From Anthoceros angustus (lineage: Eukaryota > Streptophyta > Anthocerotopsida > Anthocerotales > Anthocerotaceae): DNA of 64,000 nucleotides. The stretch covers positions 310,001-374,000 of the forward strand of contig VJWM01000182.1 of NCBI GenBank assembly GCA_010909165.1. The letters are read 5' to 3'. Shown one piece after another: positions 1 to 11,147 of this stretch (position 1 is its first letter; each line of letters opens with the position of its first letter). The position numbers were made by a program, and so were the translations under genes. The notes beneath the pieces were generated by a model that worked only from the letters and a program-made list of their open reading frames with translations, had not been told where the DNA came from and made no database searches.

Positions 1-724
1 ACGCCGCTTCTACCTTCCACACACACACACACAATTTGATGGGTGCAGCAAGCTCGGTCGCCTGTTTGCGAAAATATCCACTTGGCATTGTTGTGGGCCA
101 CAAGTACGTCCTACTAAGTGGTTTGGCATCGCCAAGACGAGATACAGGGGCTCCCGAATTGGTCCACGTCCATCGAGAGACCATCCCTGCCATGACAAGC
201 TCACCAAGCTAGCCGTGCACATGTCCACCTTCCTCTCAGTCCCGGCTTCGAAGAGAGACGTCTCAGAAGGGTGATGAAACTGCTTCCAAGTCCAAGGGTT
301 TCCCCACGAAAAGCGCTGGCCCCATGTAGGATACAGGTGCGGTGGGCGGAGAAACCTCAAAGGGGTTCGACCCACAGTTGTGACCGAAGAGCGCTTGCAC
401 CACAGCTGGACGGAATTCCGGAGCTGCAGGCATGGCTTGTGAGGGCTACCTGTATGGCAACAGCCGACTGCATTCTCGCATCAGGCTGGCTGCGATGCAA
501 ATCAGGGACTGGCAAATTCCAAACGTTACCCCGTGACGAGGCCATGATTGTTTACAACAGGTAGCCCCACAGGGCATGGTGATGGGTGGCACCCACCCAC
601 CAAGCACTGATCCGTCCCAAGGACGCTAAACTGTAGAGTTCCATGCAACTCGTGTCCGGATGGGAGGACAACACTCTCCCTCGACCTCGACGCATGGCTT
701 TGAACACATCCACGTCCGACTCAG
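1..724. other. intergenic, duplicated accessory DNA
   Basis: I see no convincing gene. A short CA microsatellite lies at about 19-33. Positions 84-103 are identical to 15898-15917, and neighbouring sequence around 380-480 resembles 16600-16760. The lectin-flanking DNA of this side was therefore probably duplicated together with the lectin copies. Confidence 0.4.
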
Positions 725-1593
725 TTATGAGACCTCGGGAGGCAAAGAAGTGGAGAAGGACCAGGCGTAGACGAAATTGTTCTCCGCGTTCAAACCGGTG
801 GCAGCCGAGAATCCCACATACGAGAGCGGGTTGATGATGCTGAGCAGATCGAGGTAGTAGGAGAAGAGGAACGTTTTCTGCGCGGACCCCTTAGCGGCAT
901 ACACCGTCACGAGATGCCGGAATGCGTCGTAATCCACCCACACGGTCGCCTGCTGCGGGGGGAGAATGAACTTGTCTATGACGATACCTGAGACGTCCGC
1001 CGTGATCTCGGACACAATGCTGTTGACATCCAGCCCGATGTGGGGTACGAATCCGGGGTCCCACGCGTTCTGGAAGGTGTCGATCTCCACCGCAACCGTG
1101 CGGATAGCGGGGTCCCCGTTGGGGTAGTCCTCGGAGAAGATCCCGATGTGGCCCCCGACGGCCGAGGCATTGACGTAGGGCGTGGGCGCGATGACAAACG
1201 CCAGCCCGTCGGCAGTTCCGGAGACATTCGACCCGCCAGGCGGCGCCTGGATGGCGAATGTGAAGTTGGTGGAGAAGGAGACGGGCGTGCCGGTGCTGGG
1301 ATCCAGGAAGGGGACGGAATCGTTGTAGAATGCACCCGCCGTGGTGTTCCGGTCTGGCCCCACGAGCGACACGAAGTTGGTTGCGTAGAAGGCCTTCTCG
1401 CTCAAGGTGATGGGCGAATCGGGGCTCCACTCGCTGACGCTGAAGCTCACGAGTTGTCCCGGCAGACCGCTGTCGCCGCCGACTGTCCACACAGCGGTGA
1501 GGAGCAGAGCCAGGCGTGCAGCAGCGACAGCGCCAGGGGAGTGTAGCCCACACTGGCGTGACCGGTACGAGGTCGAGTCGAGGAGGAAGCCAT
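725..1593 (-). pseudogene. legume-lectin-domain protein, copy 1, frameshifted in signal peptide
   Basis: This is a secreted, intronless legume-lectin-domain protein without a kinase domain. The mature domain is open from about 1515 down to a TAA at 725-727. All metal-site residues of the family are visible in VAVEIDTFQNAWDPGFVPH (E, D, F, N, D, H), as is the sugar-site Asp in TADGLAFVIAP and the glycine loop GGHIGIF. The expected start MASSST sits at 1593, in the context shared with the other copies, but it is one nucleotide out of phase with the domain. The start frame runs into a stop near 1447, and the domain frame has no ATG upstream. A single-base indel around 1510-1520, inside the hydrophobic signal sequence, would explain this. 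It is either a young pseudogene or an assembly error. Confidence 0.75.
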
Positions 1594-1683
1594 GGCTGGG
1601 CTGCTTGGGCTGCTGGTGCCGCCGCCGAGGCTGAGGGGCCTTGGCTGATGACTCTGTGTGCCATTGTATTGCATGCCATTGCT

Positions 1684-1694
1684 AGATATATAGT
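1684..1694 (-). promoter_or_regulatory. possible TATA box of lectin copy 1
   Basis: On the minus strand the sequence reads CTATATATC about 90 nt upstream of the ATG at 1593. A comparable TATA motif sits about 65 nt upstream of the intact copy at 17240-18070. Position and sequence fit a plant TATA box; there is no further evidence. Confidence 0.35.
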
Positions 1695-1796
1695 GCGGAC
1701 TCGGATCCCTGCCGGGAATCCGATGGGTGTCAGTCAAGGAGGGGATTGATTGGCCAAGTATCCTAGATAGAAGAAAAATGGTACAGTAATAAATTA

Positions 1797-1799
1797 TGA

Positions 1800-1869
<70 letters not shown>

Positions 1870-1917
1870 GTTATTGTTATTGTTATTGTTATTGTTATTA
1901 TTATTATTATTATTATA
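1797..1917. repeat. (ATT)n / (TTATTG)n microsatellite
   Basis: About 120 bp of ATT repeats with a short interior block of TTATTG units. It yields spurious poly-Asn and poly-Leu reading frames on the two strands. Confidence 0.95.
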
Positions 1918-3244
1918 TGAAATGGGTTTCAAAGGACATCTAAAACTACCCCTTAACCACCGCGGTATGTGTGACCTTGTTTTTTTCGGTTGTATTGTAC
2001 TTCAATATGCTACGGCATCTTCAAGATTTTTTCGTATGATATACATATAATATGTGCCACACATCAACCCGGGTAGGGTCGTACGTGGGCAAAAAACTTT
2101 CTATCACACACTTTTGACCTAGTGTTCCCATTGTCTCATGTCGAAGTTTTGTTCTTGGGGTTTTAGGGTTACGATCAGGTACTCAATGTTATGTGAAACC
2201 GCACCCCTATAGCCAGCAACAAATGCTGCAGCCACCGACAAAAGCGCAGCCTTGCGTGAGAGGCAAACGATCGAGACGCAGAAGTGCCAAATGCACCTGC
2301 AGACGCTTGACCACTTAACATATGCACAATGGAAGGGCACACAAATGCCCATCACAAGAGTCAACCCTAAACCCTAATCACAAGGGGGCAAGAGAAAAAA
2401 AGTTTGTGTGCATCATCAGCTTGACGAGATCGGTACATTGCGGGGCCACGGCAGAGACTGATGTAGTCATGTTGGACATACAGAAATAGTCCCCCCATAT
2501 GTAGCGGGACTATTTCTTTATGTACATAACCATAAGTATATATGGATGGCCTGTGATGAGATCGGTATTTCATACTCTAGGACCTTCTTAGCTTCCTGTC
2601 CAATTTGTGGGTCGATGTATTGCTATACAACTTGAGATTTTTTTAATTTATTATTTTGAAAATAAATCAAAACAACCCCGAGGAGAAATCTTGAGCAAGG
2701 GTTTTGATTCCCCTATGTTACACATCGTATATCACATCAGAAAAAGATTATACTCTTCCCAAGGTCATATGAATACGTGCCTAGATACCATCGCAAGGTT
2801 ATGTGGGACTTGGGAAAAATTCCTCACCCACTAAAACTCCCCACCCTTTACCTTGGCCCGAGAATAAGGGCTGCCGTACATTACTACGTTGGCTCCAACA
2901 TACAACTTGAGATGACATGTTCTTCGTTGTTATAACAACAAGGGACTAAGTTATAATATATGTTTGTTGTATACATGATTGTAACCGCTCTACGTTCTCC
3001 ATTACGAAAGAGAGTCGAATATTTATGGAATAGGGGACCAGGTCTTTGTATACAATATATACTTCTCACGAGGGACTCACACCTTAAAAATATGGGTCCG
3101 TCAGATATGGTTCCGTCAAGTGACAGAGACTATCCTCCCACGTTCATCAGGCCAACGGCGTCAAGGTGAACAGGGAACACCGTCGCCGACCTACCCTGTC
3201 CGCAGTCAAATGGTGAAGCTAATTAGGTCTGGGCTGGATCGACC
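1918..3244. other. intergenic, no gene seen
   Basis: This is AT-rich sequence with only short open frames that show no family resemblance. I see no structured repeat in it. Confidence 0.5.
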
Positions 3245-3290
3245 GGGTCGACCTCGAGGAGGAAGCCATGGCTGGGCTGCTGGTGCTCTG
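3237..3290 (-). pseudogene. 5' scrap of a lectin gene
   Basis: The stretch around 3254-3280 repeats the conserved start-codon context of the lectin copies (minus strand: AGCCCAGCCATGGCTTCCTC, as at 1591 and 18068), but no lectin domain follows. It is a broken 5' end. Confidence 0.55.
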
Positions 3291-3711
3291 GTGCTGGCCA
3301 ACGTCGGATTTGTACTGTGGAATCGGTCATGGCACGGGACTGATTTGGTAAAGAATATGAAACAGAAGGTGGACCAGTATATATGTTTCTCCACCAGAAT
3401 CCACAGATCTTTCTCCTTCAGGTGCCGCCTGACGCTCTCCTCCTATCCCTTCTTCGGCCTGACGCTCGGCTCCCACGTTGATCATGGCAATGGCAATGCC
3501 ATCAAGGTCGAGGTCAATTGGAACGCCGTCAACCTCAGCCATAGCCAAACCAAAGGTTCAACGCTTCGCTTGCGTGGCCCGAATTTGACACTGCGGCCAG
3601 CCCCAGTTTGGACAGGGATGGAGATTCCCGTCCAAGCCTATCACCTCCAAGAAAAAACGACAAGCACAATGCAAATGCACAAGCTTGAAGGACAGCTACA
3701 AAGAATTGAGT

Positions 3712-4070
3712 TTATGCCTTCACTCCTGACCTACACATCTCATGGTACAGTTTGCCCACGGCCTCCTGCAGACAACCTCCACATGCAATACATGGACAAA
3801 ATATGGTTCCCCAAGTATGCATCCGACTCGTACCCAAATTGACAATGAGGTCATGAACTCGTCGTCCCACAACCAGATCCTTCCTAGCTGCACTGTACAG
3901 TTTTAACACACAGTAAAACAGAGACTGAGAACTAGCAGAGTCCATCTGCGCCAGAGATTCCAGGGCTCCAACGGCCTGGGAAAGCTTCCCCTGCTGACCT
4001 AACAAGCTCACGGTTCCAGCCGTTACAACGCCCATTTCCGATCCTGCACGCTTGCCGGGTACAAAAACCT
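3712..4070 (-). pseudogene. PPR gene relic A
   Basis: The minus strand shows the start and first repeats of a plant pentatricopeptide (PLS-type) protein: GKLSQAVGALESL, then a YCVLKLYSAARKDLVVGRRVH stretch typical of PPR helices, ending in frame breaks. PPR proteins bind organelle RNA. This copy is incomplete and has no continuous frame beyond about 107 residues. It is clearly homologous to the relic at 18830-19990, down to the untranslated-looking flank at 4030-4070. The sequence at 4245-4310 also matches 19185-19250, so the two blocks derive from one duplicated segment that also carries lectin genes. Confidence 0.6.
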
Positions 4071-4372
4071 AGCTTGCGTCTTCCAGTGCACCACATTTTG
4101 TATACATGTCCACAGTCTCTTTCCACAATCTGTAAATGCAGCTACCTGCCTTTCTGTAAGGCACCAGTGCTTGCCCAGGCCTTCAGAAGGCCAGCCAAAG
4201 TACCATGGTTAGCCAAATTCAGCGCTCCCCTCCTGCTCCATTTGTCCATAGAGAACAAGTGCCTCATGTCCGAGCCCTTGCCCGACATACCCAGCTATCA
4301 GGGCACACTCGAGTCCCCCACCAGAGTCTTGTCTCTCATGAGACGTCTCAGATAGATGGGATGGTGAACGCG

Positions 4373-4702
4373 CTAGCTAGCAGAATGCATTGCTGTACGA
4401 GGGTATAACAGACCCACTGCCAGCCCAGAATCCCACAGGGTTGATGATGCTTGTTTCCAATTGAGCTTGTACCGGAAGGGACGCTTGGCCTCGGCTTTCT
4501 GGGCAGGCGCCTTGGCGGCAAACACCGCCAGGATATGCGATTCAGAGCTGTAGTAGTCCACCCAGATGGTGACCTTCTGCGGGGGACCTTCATCGGGCCC
4601 GTGTGAGATGATAGCGCTGGCATCCGCAGCGATGTTGGACGCAATGCTGTTGGGGGAAGGTTTCGATCTCCACGGCAACTGTCTTGACAGACGAGTTCCC
4701 AC
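4373..4702 (-). pseudogene. legume-lectin-domain protein, copy 2, truncated
   Basis: A central lectin piece (ADASAIISHGP, PQKVTIWVDY, LAVFAAKAPAQK) is closely similar to copy 3. The metal-binding loop is deleted: the sequence jumps from VAVEIETFP directly to NSIASN, removing the conserved Asn, Asp and His ligands. The 3' part leaves the lectin frame before the conserved C-terminal strand, and no signal peptide precedes the piece. It cannot encode a folded lectin. Confidence 0.75.
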
Positions 4703-4911
4703 TATGGGCTAGCCTCATGGATCCGTGTGTTGGGAGCACGCTGACGCAATGCTGTCGAGTGGATTGAACAGGCCCGGGGGAATAAATTTCTTGTACATTC
4801 CTTCAGGCTAGCTAGCGATGCATGCGAATGAGGGCCAGGCAAAATCTGGTGCGCCCTCTCGGCGCATTTGCACTTGAAACAAGCGTACGATTCCGCTTTG
4901 GACAAACACTA

Positions 4912-5757
4912 TCAGGCCGATGGACAAGGTGAGAAACAAGACTTGAAGGACCAGGAGTAGACGAAATTGTTCTCCGACGCACCCCCGCTGGCAGCCGAGA
5001 ATCCCACATACGACCGCGGGTTGATGATGCTGGTCAGAATGAGAGGCGCCAGGGACAAGAGAAGCTTTGCCTGAGATTTCCGGGCGGGCGCCTTAGCGGC
5101 AAACACCGCCAAGGAATGCGAACAGGCGTCGTAATCCACCCAGACCGTCACCTTCTGCGGAGCACCCGGCCCGTCCGTGACGATAGCGCTGGCATCCGCA
5201 GTGACGTTGGACACAATGCTGTTGATATCCAGCCCGATGTGGGGAACTGCGGGGTCATAACCATTCTGGAAGGTGTCGATCTCCACCGCAACCGTCTTGA
5301 TGGCGGGGTCCCAGTTCGGAAGGTTCTCGTCGAAGATCCCCATGTGCTCCCCTGCAGACGACGCGGAGACGTTGGGAGTGGGCGCGATGACGAACGCCAG
5401 CCCGTCGGCAGGCCCTGGAACTGGGTTGTTGGCAGCCGGCCCCTGGATGGCGAATGTGAAGCTGGTGTTGAAGGAGGCGGGCCTGCCGGTGCAGGGATCG
5501 ATGAAGGGGACGGCGTCGCTGTGGAAGGCACCCGCCGAGGTGGACTGGGGGAAGCCAGGGCCGACCAGCTGCACGAAGGAGCCGTTGTCAGCGAAGAACG
5601 CACCCTGGCTCAACGTGATGCCCGAGTCGGGGCCCCACTTCCTCGTGCCGAAGCACACCGGTTGAGTTTGACGGTGCCGACTGCAGTTTCCGGCCACGCT
5701 CGACAAAGCGGCGAGCAGCAGAGCGACATGGAGGCACCAGGTCGAGGAGGAAGCCAT
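4912..5757 (-). CDS. secreted legume-lectin-domain protein (copy 3, intact)
   Basis: This is an intronless gene for 281 residues, about the usual size of a soluble legume-type lectin. The start at 5757 (MASSSTW) is the one shared by the array. It opens a signal peptide with hydrophobic core HVALLLAALSSVAG, cleaved near residue 24. The lectin beta-sandwich follows. The Ca/Mn ligands are intact in VAVEIDTFQNGYDPAVPH, the sugar-site Asp is in ADGLAFVIAP, and the conserved NNFVYSWSF strand closes the domain at the C terminus. No transmembrane segment or kinase follows, so the product is probably exported to the apoplast or vacuole and binds carbohydrate. Several N-glycosylation sequons (NGS, NTS, NVS, NVT) are present. 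Compared with copy 1, the glycine loop reads GEHMGIF. Specificity cannot be inferred. Confidence 0.88.
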   Translation of the reverse strand: MASSSTWCLHVALLLAALSSVAGNCSRHRQTQPVCFGTRKWGPDSGITLSQGAFFADNGSFVQLVGPGFPQSTSAGAFHSDAVPFIDPCTGRPASFNTSFTFAIQGPAANNPVPGPADGLAFVIAPTPNVSASSAGEHMGIFDENLPNWDPAIKTVAVEIDTFQNGYDPAVPHIGLDINSIVSNVTADASAIVTDGPGAPQKVTVWVDYDACSHSLAVFAAKAPARKSQAKLLLSLAPLILTSIINPRSYVGFSAASGGASENNFVYSWSFKSCFSPCPSA

Positions 5758-5768
5758 AGCCAATGCTG

Positions 5769-5770
<2 letters not shown>

Positions 5771-5802
<32 letters not shown>
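5771..5802. repeat. (CTG)n microsatellite in lectin 5' leader
   Basis: About ten CTG units lie 15-45 nt upstream of the start codon of copy 3 (CAG on the sense strand). They are probably within its 5' untranslated region. Confidence 0.9.
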
Positions 5803-6598
5803 AGCCTATGCCGATGTTGGGGGCCTTAGCGAGTTCGGAGACTTCAAAGATATTTCGTTCTTTCCAAGTTCGTATTGGATGGCATGCACCTTTTGCAACT
5901 CCATATGTCTGTGTCGGGATCCGCCTGCCGGCAAACGCAATTCCAAAGCGCACCGTCTTGCCAGGCCTACAGAAGAGAATCTGGTTACGACATGGTTTCG
6001 ACAACTCTAAATTTGATCCCCGCGCAGGGTTCGAGCCTTTGACCAGTGCGATGTAAACGCCATGCTTAACAACAACAACAACAACAACTTTATTTATGTC
6101 CACTAAGGATGGAAGAACCATCATGGGACAGGGATAGTACAGCATAAAAGAGGTTTAAAAACCGAGTATACTTACGTCGAACTAGAGAAGCAGACTGTAT
6201 GAGGGAAGCAAAAAGAAGGCAAGACTACAAGGAGTCCAACAAGGACCGCCAAGATCAAGAAGCTCGAGAGACATAGTCCAGAGAGCCTAGGAATGTGGAA
6301 AGAAAAAATCAAGAAGCCGCACATTCAAAAGAAGAGAGTAACGAGACCGAATATCGGCATAGGCGGGACAATAAAGAGGAAGTGTGATTGATTCGGGATC
6401 CAAGGAGCAAAGCTTGCATCCTATCGCCTTGGGAGGGGTAGGCTTGAGCCAACGGCCGGTCTCAATCCGAGGTGGTGGGAGCTAACACGAAATTGACCTA
6501 TGAGTGTGCGGAGTTTGAAGGAAAGGGGAACCGAGGTAGCGGGGTAGGAAATTTACGGAGGAGGATTAACTCGGAGCTCGTCTTTGTAAAAGCGGAGT

Positions 6599-7850
6599 CT
6601 AGAAGTGAGAGGGGAAAAGGAAAGAGGGGACCGTGAGGCGAAGGTATCTTAATTTAAGGGCCTGAATGGAGTGGTTGGGGGATGTGAGAAAGGGGAGTTG
6701 GGAGGAGGAGAGGGCCAAGCGAGTCGAAAAAGGTTCAAACTCGAATCTTCTAAGCTTGGCAGCTTGAGAAAGCCAAAGAAAAGAAGCTTGTGGGTCAAGA
6801 TTGAGCGAGCGAGGAGGACCTAAAGGCAAGGAGGAGGTAAGGGGATCCAAAATGGGATTAGCAATATCAAGGAGGTGGAGGCGGTAAAGAAAGGATGAGA
6901 GACGAAAAAGGCCATCAAGTTCGAGGGAAAAGGCTGCAAATTCGTAAAGGAGGATGGGTAATGGAGTTGAACGCTTACAAGCAATGTGAGCGGAGAAAGG
7001 AAGATTGAACCCTTTCCACCTTCGCCCAAGAAGAAGGGAAAGATCCGGCCCCAAATTTCAGCGCCATACAAGGCGGAGGGAATTACCATAGTGTTGAACA
7101 TGCTCAAGATTGATATCCAAGATTCATCCTCAGATAAAGAACGGCGCAGTACATGAGCCCATCCCTTGGTAGCGGGAGGAGGCGAGGAGGTCCAATTAAA
7201 TTTAGGACCGAAAATAGTGATACCAGATAAGTATAGGATCGAACCATCTCCACCTCGACCATCATAATAAAATTTGCAATCACCCTTGTAATCCCGAGTG
7301 TTGAACCGCATAATCTTGGTCTTGCAGATTGACAAAGAGACCCTTGGTTTTACAAAAAGGGATAAAACATCCAGCTTTTTGCTACTCCGGAATGAGATAA
7401 AAGAACAATATCATCCGCATATAGGAGGATAGGAATACTTTCCAGAAATAGCCGAGCACCAGGGTCGCCAGATCGAAGAAGCCATTCCTCAAGCTCATCA
7501 ATATACAACCCAAAGAGATTTGGGGACAAAGGGTCGCCCTCGCGAACGCCAAGTTGGATAGGGATCTGGTGGGAAGACAAACCACAGGGAGTCTTGATTC
7601 GAGCAAAGACCCTTTTGTAGAGAAGGGTAGCAGCATGCCACAAATGAGGAGGCATCTTAAGAGATTGAAGTCTGTCAAACAACTTATCCCAAGGCACAGA
7701 GTTGAAAGCACGCTTAAAGTCAACAAAACAACGAGACGTGCTTCTTGGATGTCGAGCCCCTTCAACAATAGCCGGAGGGTAAAAGATGATCCAAAGTATT
7801 CGACCGGGCGGAAACCGCTTGGCCCCGAGCACGCACCTTAGCCTCCTCAC
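6599..7850 (-). pseudogene. LINE ORF2, reverse transcriptase part
   Basis: The RT palm is recognisable in 7850-7350: CFVDFKRAFNSVPWDKLF (motif A with the first Asp), GVREGDPLSPNLFGLYIDEL (motif B) and LLYADDIVLLS (motif C, YADD). The thumb-like sequence ALYGAEIWG follows near 7060, and a leucine-rich C-terminal stretch runs to about 6599. Frames change between 7350 and 7060 and there are stops, so the protein is not made. Confidence 0.75.
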
Positions 7851-8499
7851 CAGAAGTAGTCAAGATCTCCAAACTAGAGCTAAAGATCTTAGCATAGATA
7901 GACTCCACGGTGATAAATCGGTAATTAGAAGGGAGATAAGGGTCGCCACTTGAGAATGGAGTGGATATCATTCTCACACCAAGGATCAAACCAAAGACAA
8001 AGCATCATTAAACAGAGAGGCAAGATGCGAGGAGAAGGAGGTAGAGTCAAGAACCGGAATAAATCCCTGTGGATACCATTAGGGTCGATGGTACCACTTG
8101 AGCCCGGATAGCACGGGCAACTAGATTGGCGTGAAAACCCGAGACCGGGATCGAGGAATCGAGGCGGGGAGGCGAGGGATGTGGTAAAGACTATGAACAT
8201 AGGAGAGGAGTTCAGAGTGGCTTTGAGAAGAATGGGTGAGCGGGTGGAATTCCTTCCAAAAGGCGAGCCACCGGGACGCTCAAGCGAGAGATAAGACGGT
8301 GTGTTCACTTGGATGAATTGGGACTTTTCATGGAGATGAAGGCTTTGTAAGGCTTGATGGCTTTGTAAAGAGCGGAATGATGGGATCCGGGAGGAGATTA
8401 AGTTGGCGCAAAGTGAGATGCAATTGAGAGCGCATGCGCTACAATCCGCATCAAACCAGGGATGGCGGGGGTTGGTTTGCACGGGAGGATGGCAAAATT

Positions 8500-9320
8500 T
8501 GAAAGGAAAAGTGGAGCGGGGCGAGGTTAGAACAGCGGAAGTGGCGGTAGCAAGAAAAGGGAGGTGGGGGAATGGAAGCAAGGAGGAGCGGAGCAAGCTG
8601 GAAAATTGGGGTACAAGGTCTTGTGGAAAGGTGAACTGTGGAGAGAAAGGGAGGGAGGGGATCCCGAGGGGGCGGAGGAACAAAGATCAAAACAATCAAG
8701 AAGATGGTCGACTCCAAACATGTGGAGTCCAGAGTCCGAGCCTAGAAATACGCGAGAGAAGGCCGACGTCACCAATAACATAATCCAACTCGCTAGAAGA
8801 GGAACCATCATCAAGAAAGAATTACTCGTGTCCGCCAACGGGAGTCCGTTGAAAATGACCATGTTGTGGGATTCAGAAGACGAAAAGGGCAACACCATAG
8901 GAATTTAGTGGATGGGTATCGAGGAAGACCGATCGAGCCCGAGGTCGTGATCCTGAGAAATTTTGTCGAAATCAAGGAATCATAGATAGCGACTTGTTGA
9001 CCGGTCCAAGCGTTGAAGTCCCCAACGAGAAGAATATCGAATAGGGGAAAACTGAGATGGACTCGGAGAGATCCGCATATGGATTACCGCCCTGAGCATA
9101 TTTGGAGGACCTTGGAGGGAAGTAACAGACGCCAACATATAAGTCACGGTGAGAAGAGAAAAGAGCAGAATTAACCCGTGAGGATGAGCTAAGCTCGTCG
9201 TGACGAATAAGGGAGATAAAAGGAGTCAAGGACTCCCGAAAATAGCAAGCAATACCCCCGAAAGCCTTGGGAGAGTTGCTGGAGACATGGTGTCTAAAGG
9301 TAGAAAACATGAATATCCGG
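8500..9320 (-). pseudogene. LINE ORF2, endonuclease part
   Basis: Minus-strand fragments spell an exonuclease-endonuclease-phosphatase fold: GGIACYFRE, LYVGVCYFPP, then in a shifted frame LLVGDFNAWTG (the GDFNA catalytic block), and further down a NGLPLADTSNSFL and LDYVIGD region. It would nick target DNA for target-primed reverse transcription. At least two frame changes separate these blocks. Confidence 0.7.
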
Positions 9321-10075
9321 AGAACGGCCTAAGGGGCGGTATGATGCTCATGAGTCTCGATAGAAACACAATATCCCGCAATCCCGCCCGTGAGGAGATC
9401 AAGCATTCCGCCAGGTGTAGATTGATAGATCCGCTGCAATTCCAAGAAGCCGGAGGATGCCATCACGGGCCCCGCATCCCTACGGACATGCGCGCCTTGG
9501 GTTCCGTATAACTAGGTCGTCATCAATGAAATAAGCCACCATACCCTCTGATTTTGCCTTCTTACAGTCAAGCAACAATTGCTTCTTGCGTTCCCATTGG
9601 AGAGGAGTAAGGTCAGGGTTTCAAGTTTGTGCGTGCACGTAACACACGCAACCTGTCCTCAAGAGTAAAAAAACGGACAATATAAGTGGGGAATCGAGAA
9701 TGGTCCTTACCCACTCTCCACGCGTGTTGGAACCGAACATCGACCTTGATAACATCAACCAAAAAACCCCTTACAGACTTTCGGAGTAGTTCCGATATCC
9801 TGTAATACGGAGGTTTCGAGATCGCTTATCGCGATCGGGACTCAAATGGTAGCGAATGCGGGCGAAGTTCGCCGCGCCGTGACGGCAAAAGATCGGGTCA
9901 GGGGCAAGGGGCCTATCCGCAATTCTTGAATAACCTCATCATTCTTGGACATGCCAAGACGGATAGAAGTTAATTTGTCTTCAACAATAATTTCAACCTT
10001 CTCCAAAAGGCCGTAGGTCAAACGTGGTAGCCGGAGTAGAGTGTGGAATTGTGGTCAGCTCAACGTGCTTAGAGA

Positions 10076-10471
10076 TCATATTAGCCGCCGTAAATCTTCC
10101 TGTGAGCTCCTTAAGAGATGTCTCAAGATCGATGTCAAGCCATCCATGCGGAAAGTGTCTAGAGAAGTCTGCAATAAGGTGTTCCCATTCTGAAGGCTCA
10201 AAACATCAGCCTGTGTTTGCCGTAATTCATTGAGGAGGGAATCATTGGCTGTATGGAGGGCCTCAAACCTATCAGATAGATCCGAGTGCTTGGCAGAGAG
10301 ATCATCGAGTCTAGCCTCCAAGATAGTAACAGACTCCATGAAAGAAAGTATTTGCCCTCCAAAACGAGAGTCTCCTGCCTCAAGACTATGAACCCTGGAG
10401 AACAGATCTGCCATGTCACATTGCACCTTAGATTCAAGAGAGGACTCTTTAGGGCCATCCGCTGGAGCCAT
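10076..10471 (-). pseudogene. LINE ORF1-like coiled-coil protein
   Basis: This open frame of 131 residues starts with ATG at 10471. From residue about 20 to 110 it shows heptad-spaced Leu/Ile/Phe with many Glu, Asp, Ser and Gln, the pattern of a long coiled coil (LEARLDDLSAKHSDL, LNELRQTQADVLSLQ). Its place just upstream of the endonuclease/RT remains on the same strand fits a LINE ORF1 product, which trimerises and binds element RNA. I see no zinc knuckle or RRM, so the RNA-binding part may be lost. Confidence 0.5.
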
Positions 10472-11147
10472 TCCCGCTTGCCAAAATACCGTAGTAGAAC
10501 ACTGAAAGAGAGATTAGCGCGCCATAAGCAGGTTGCCCAATTACCAGACCCTTAGGTGGGCGGGGCCTGACACGACACAGGGCATGGGCCCCAAGAAGAA
10601 ACCCCTGCATGTAGGACCTAAAAGAAGCCTCGGCCGCCACACCACCGCACCCTAGTACATCGAATCCCGTGCAGCACGGGCACCGCCTGAGAACCAGAAG
10701 GCCCCGACTGTCCGCTCCGCTCTCTACGCACCTCAACCAACTGATCCAGCCCGATAAACATCATTAACCTTGTAAGGAATGGCCCCTCCACACTCGAGTC
10801 CAAACTATCCACGATTTAGTTGCGCGGTTAGGATGCCCGTTGTGGATGCGCGTCAGGCGGACATGAGGGCTTATGGACATGAAATGCCAAGTAGGCGGCC
10901 GTAGGCGGATAGGATCGGGAATTGAGACACAGGCGTCGGCCGATCGAGGGGATCCCGCTGCCCAATTCCATAGCTCAAGCATCTGGACTCGATTCGCCGC
11001 TCAATTCCATAGCTCAAGCATGCAGTCCCGACGAGGTGAGTGTGAAGCGAAGCGAGAACTTTCGAAGCGACGGATGTAGACAACTTCGCCAACGTTGTGC
11101 AGCCGGAAGGAAGTTGCCTCAAGTCCTGATCATACCAGCCCATTGTT
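10472..11147. other. possible LINE 5' region and flank
   Basis: No gene is recognisable. A 20-bp direct repeat (caattccatagctcaagcat) occurs at 10963-10982 and 11002-11021, 39 bp apart. Part of this stretch may be the LINE 5' untranslated region. Confidence 0.35.

Larger units (their letters stand above)
6068..10471 (-). mobile_element. degraded non-LTR retrotransposon (LINE, APE-type)
   Basis: Read on the minus strand, the element has the LINE order: a coiled-coil first protein (10471-10076), an apurinic-type endonuclease (about 9320-8500), a reverse transcriptase (7850-7350), a C-terminal region to about 6599, and a 3' end at 6068-6130 closing in (TTG)n. Frames are broken many times, so it is inactive. 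The 3' terminus carries a 5-bp hairpin (GATGG at 6122-6118 and CCATC at 6112-6108, minus strand) followed by CCTTAGTGGACATAAATAAA and the TTG tail. The same arrangement ends the SINE-like repeats elsewhere in the window. The 5' boundary is uncertain and may extend toward 10840. I found no clear target-site duplication. Confidence 0.8.

Noticed and set aside
1796-2050. Long poly-Leu and, opposite, poly-Asn reading frames
   Set aside because: They are translations of the ATT microsatellite and carry no domain.
2360-2380. accctaaaccctaat, interstitial telomere-like
   Set aside because: Only two units. A similar single occurrence at 54170 suggests chance.
5990-6060. GGTTCGAGCC box-B-like motif, possible tRNA or tRNA-derived SINE
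   Set aside because: No acceptable box A or cloverleaf could be built on either strand, and the T-stem is mismatched.
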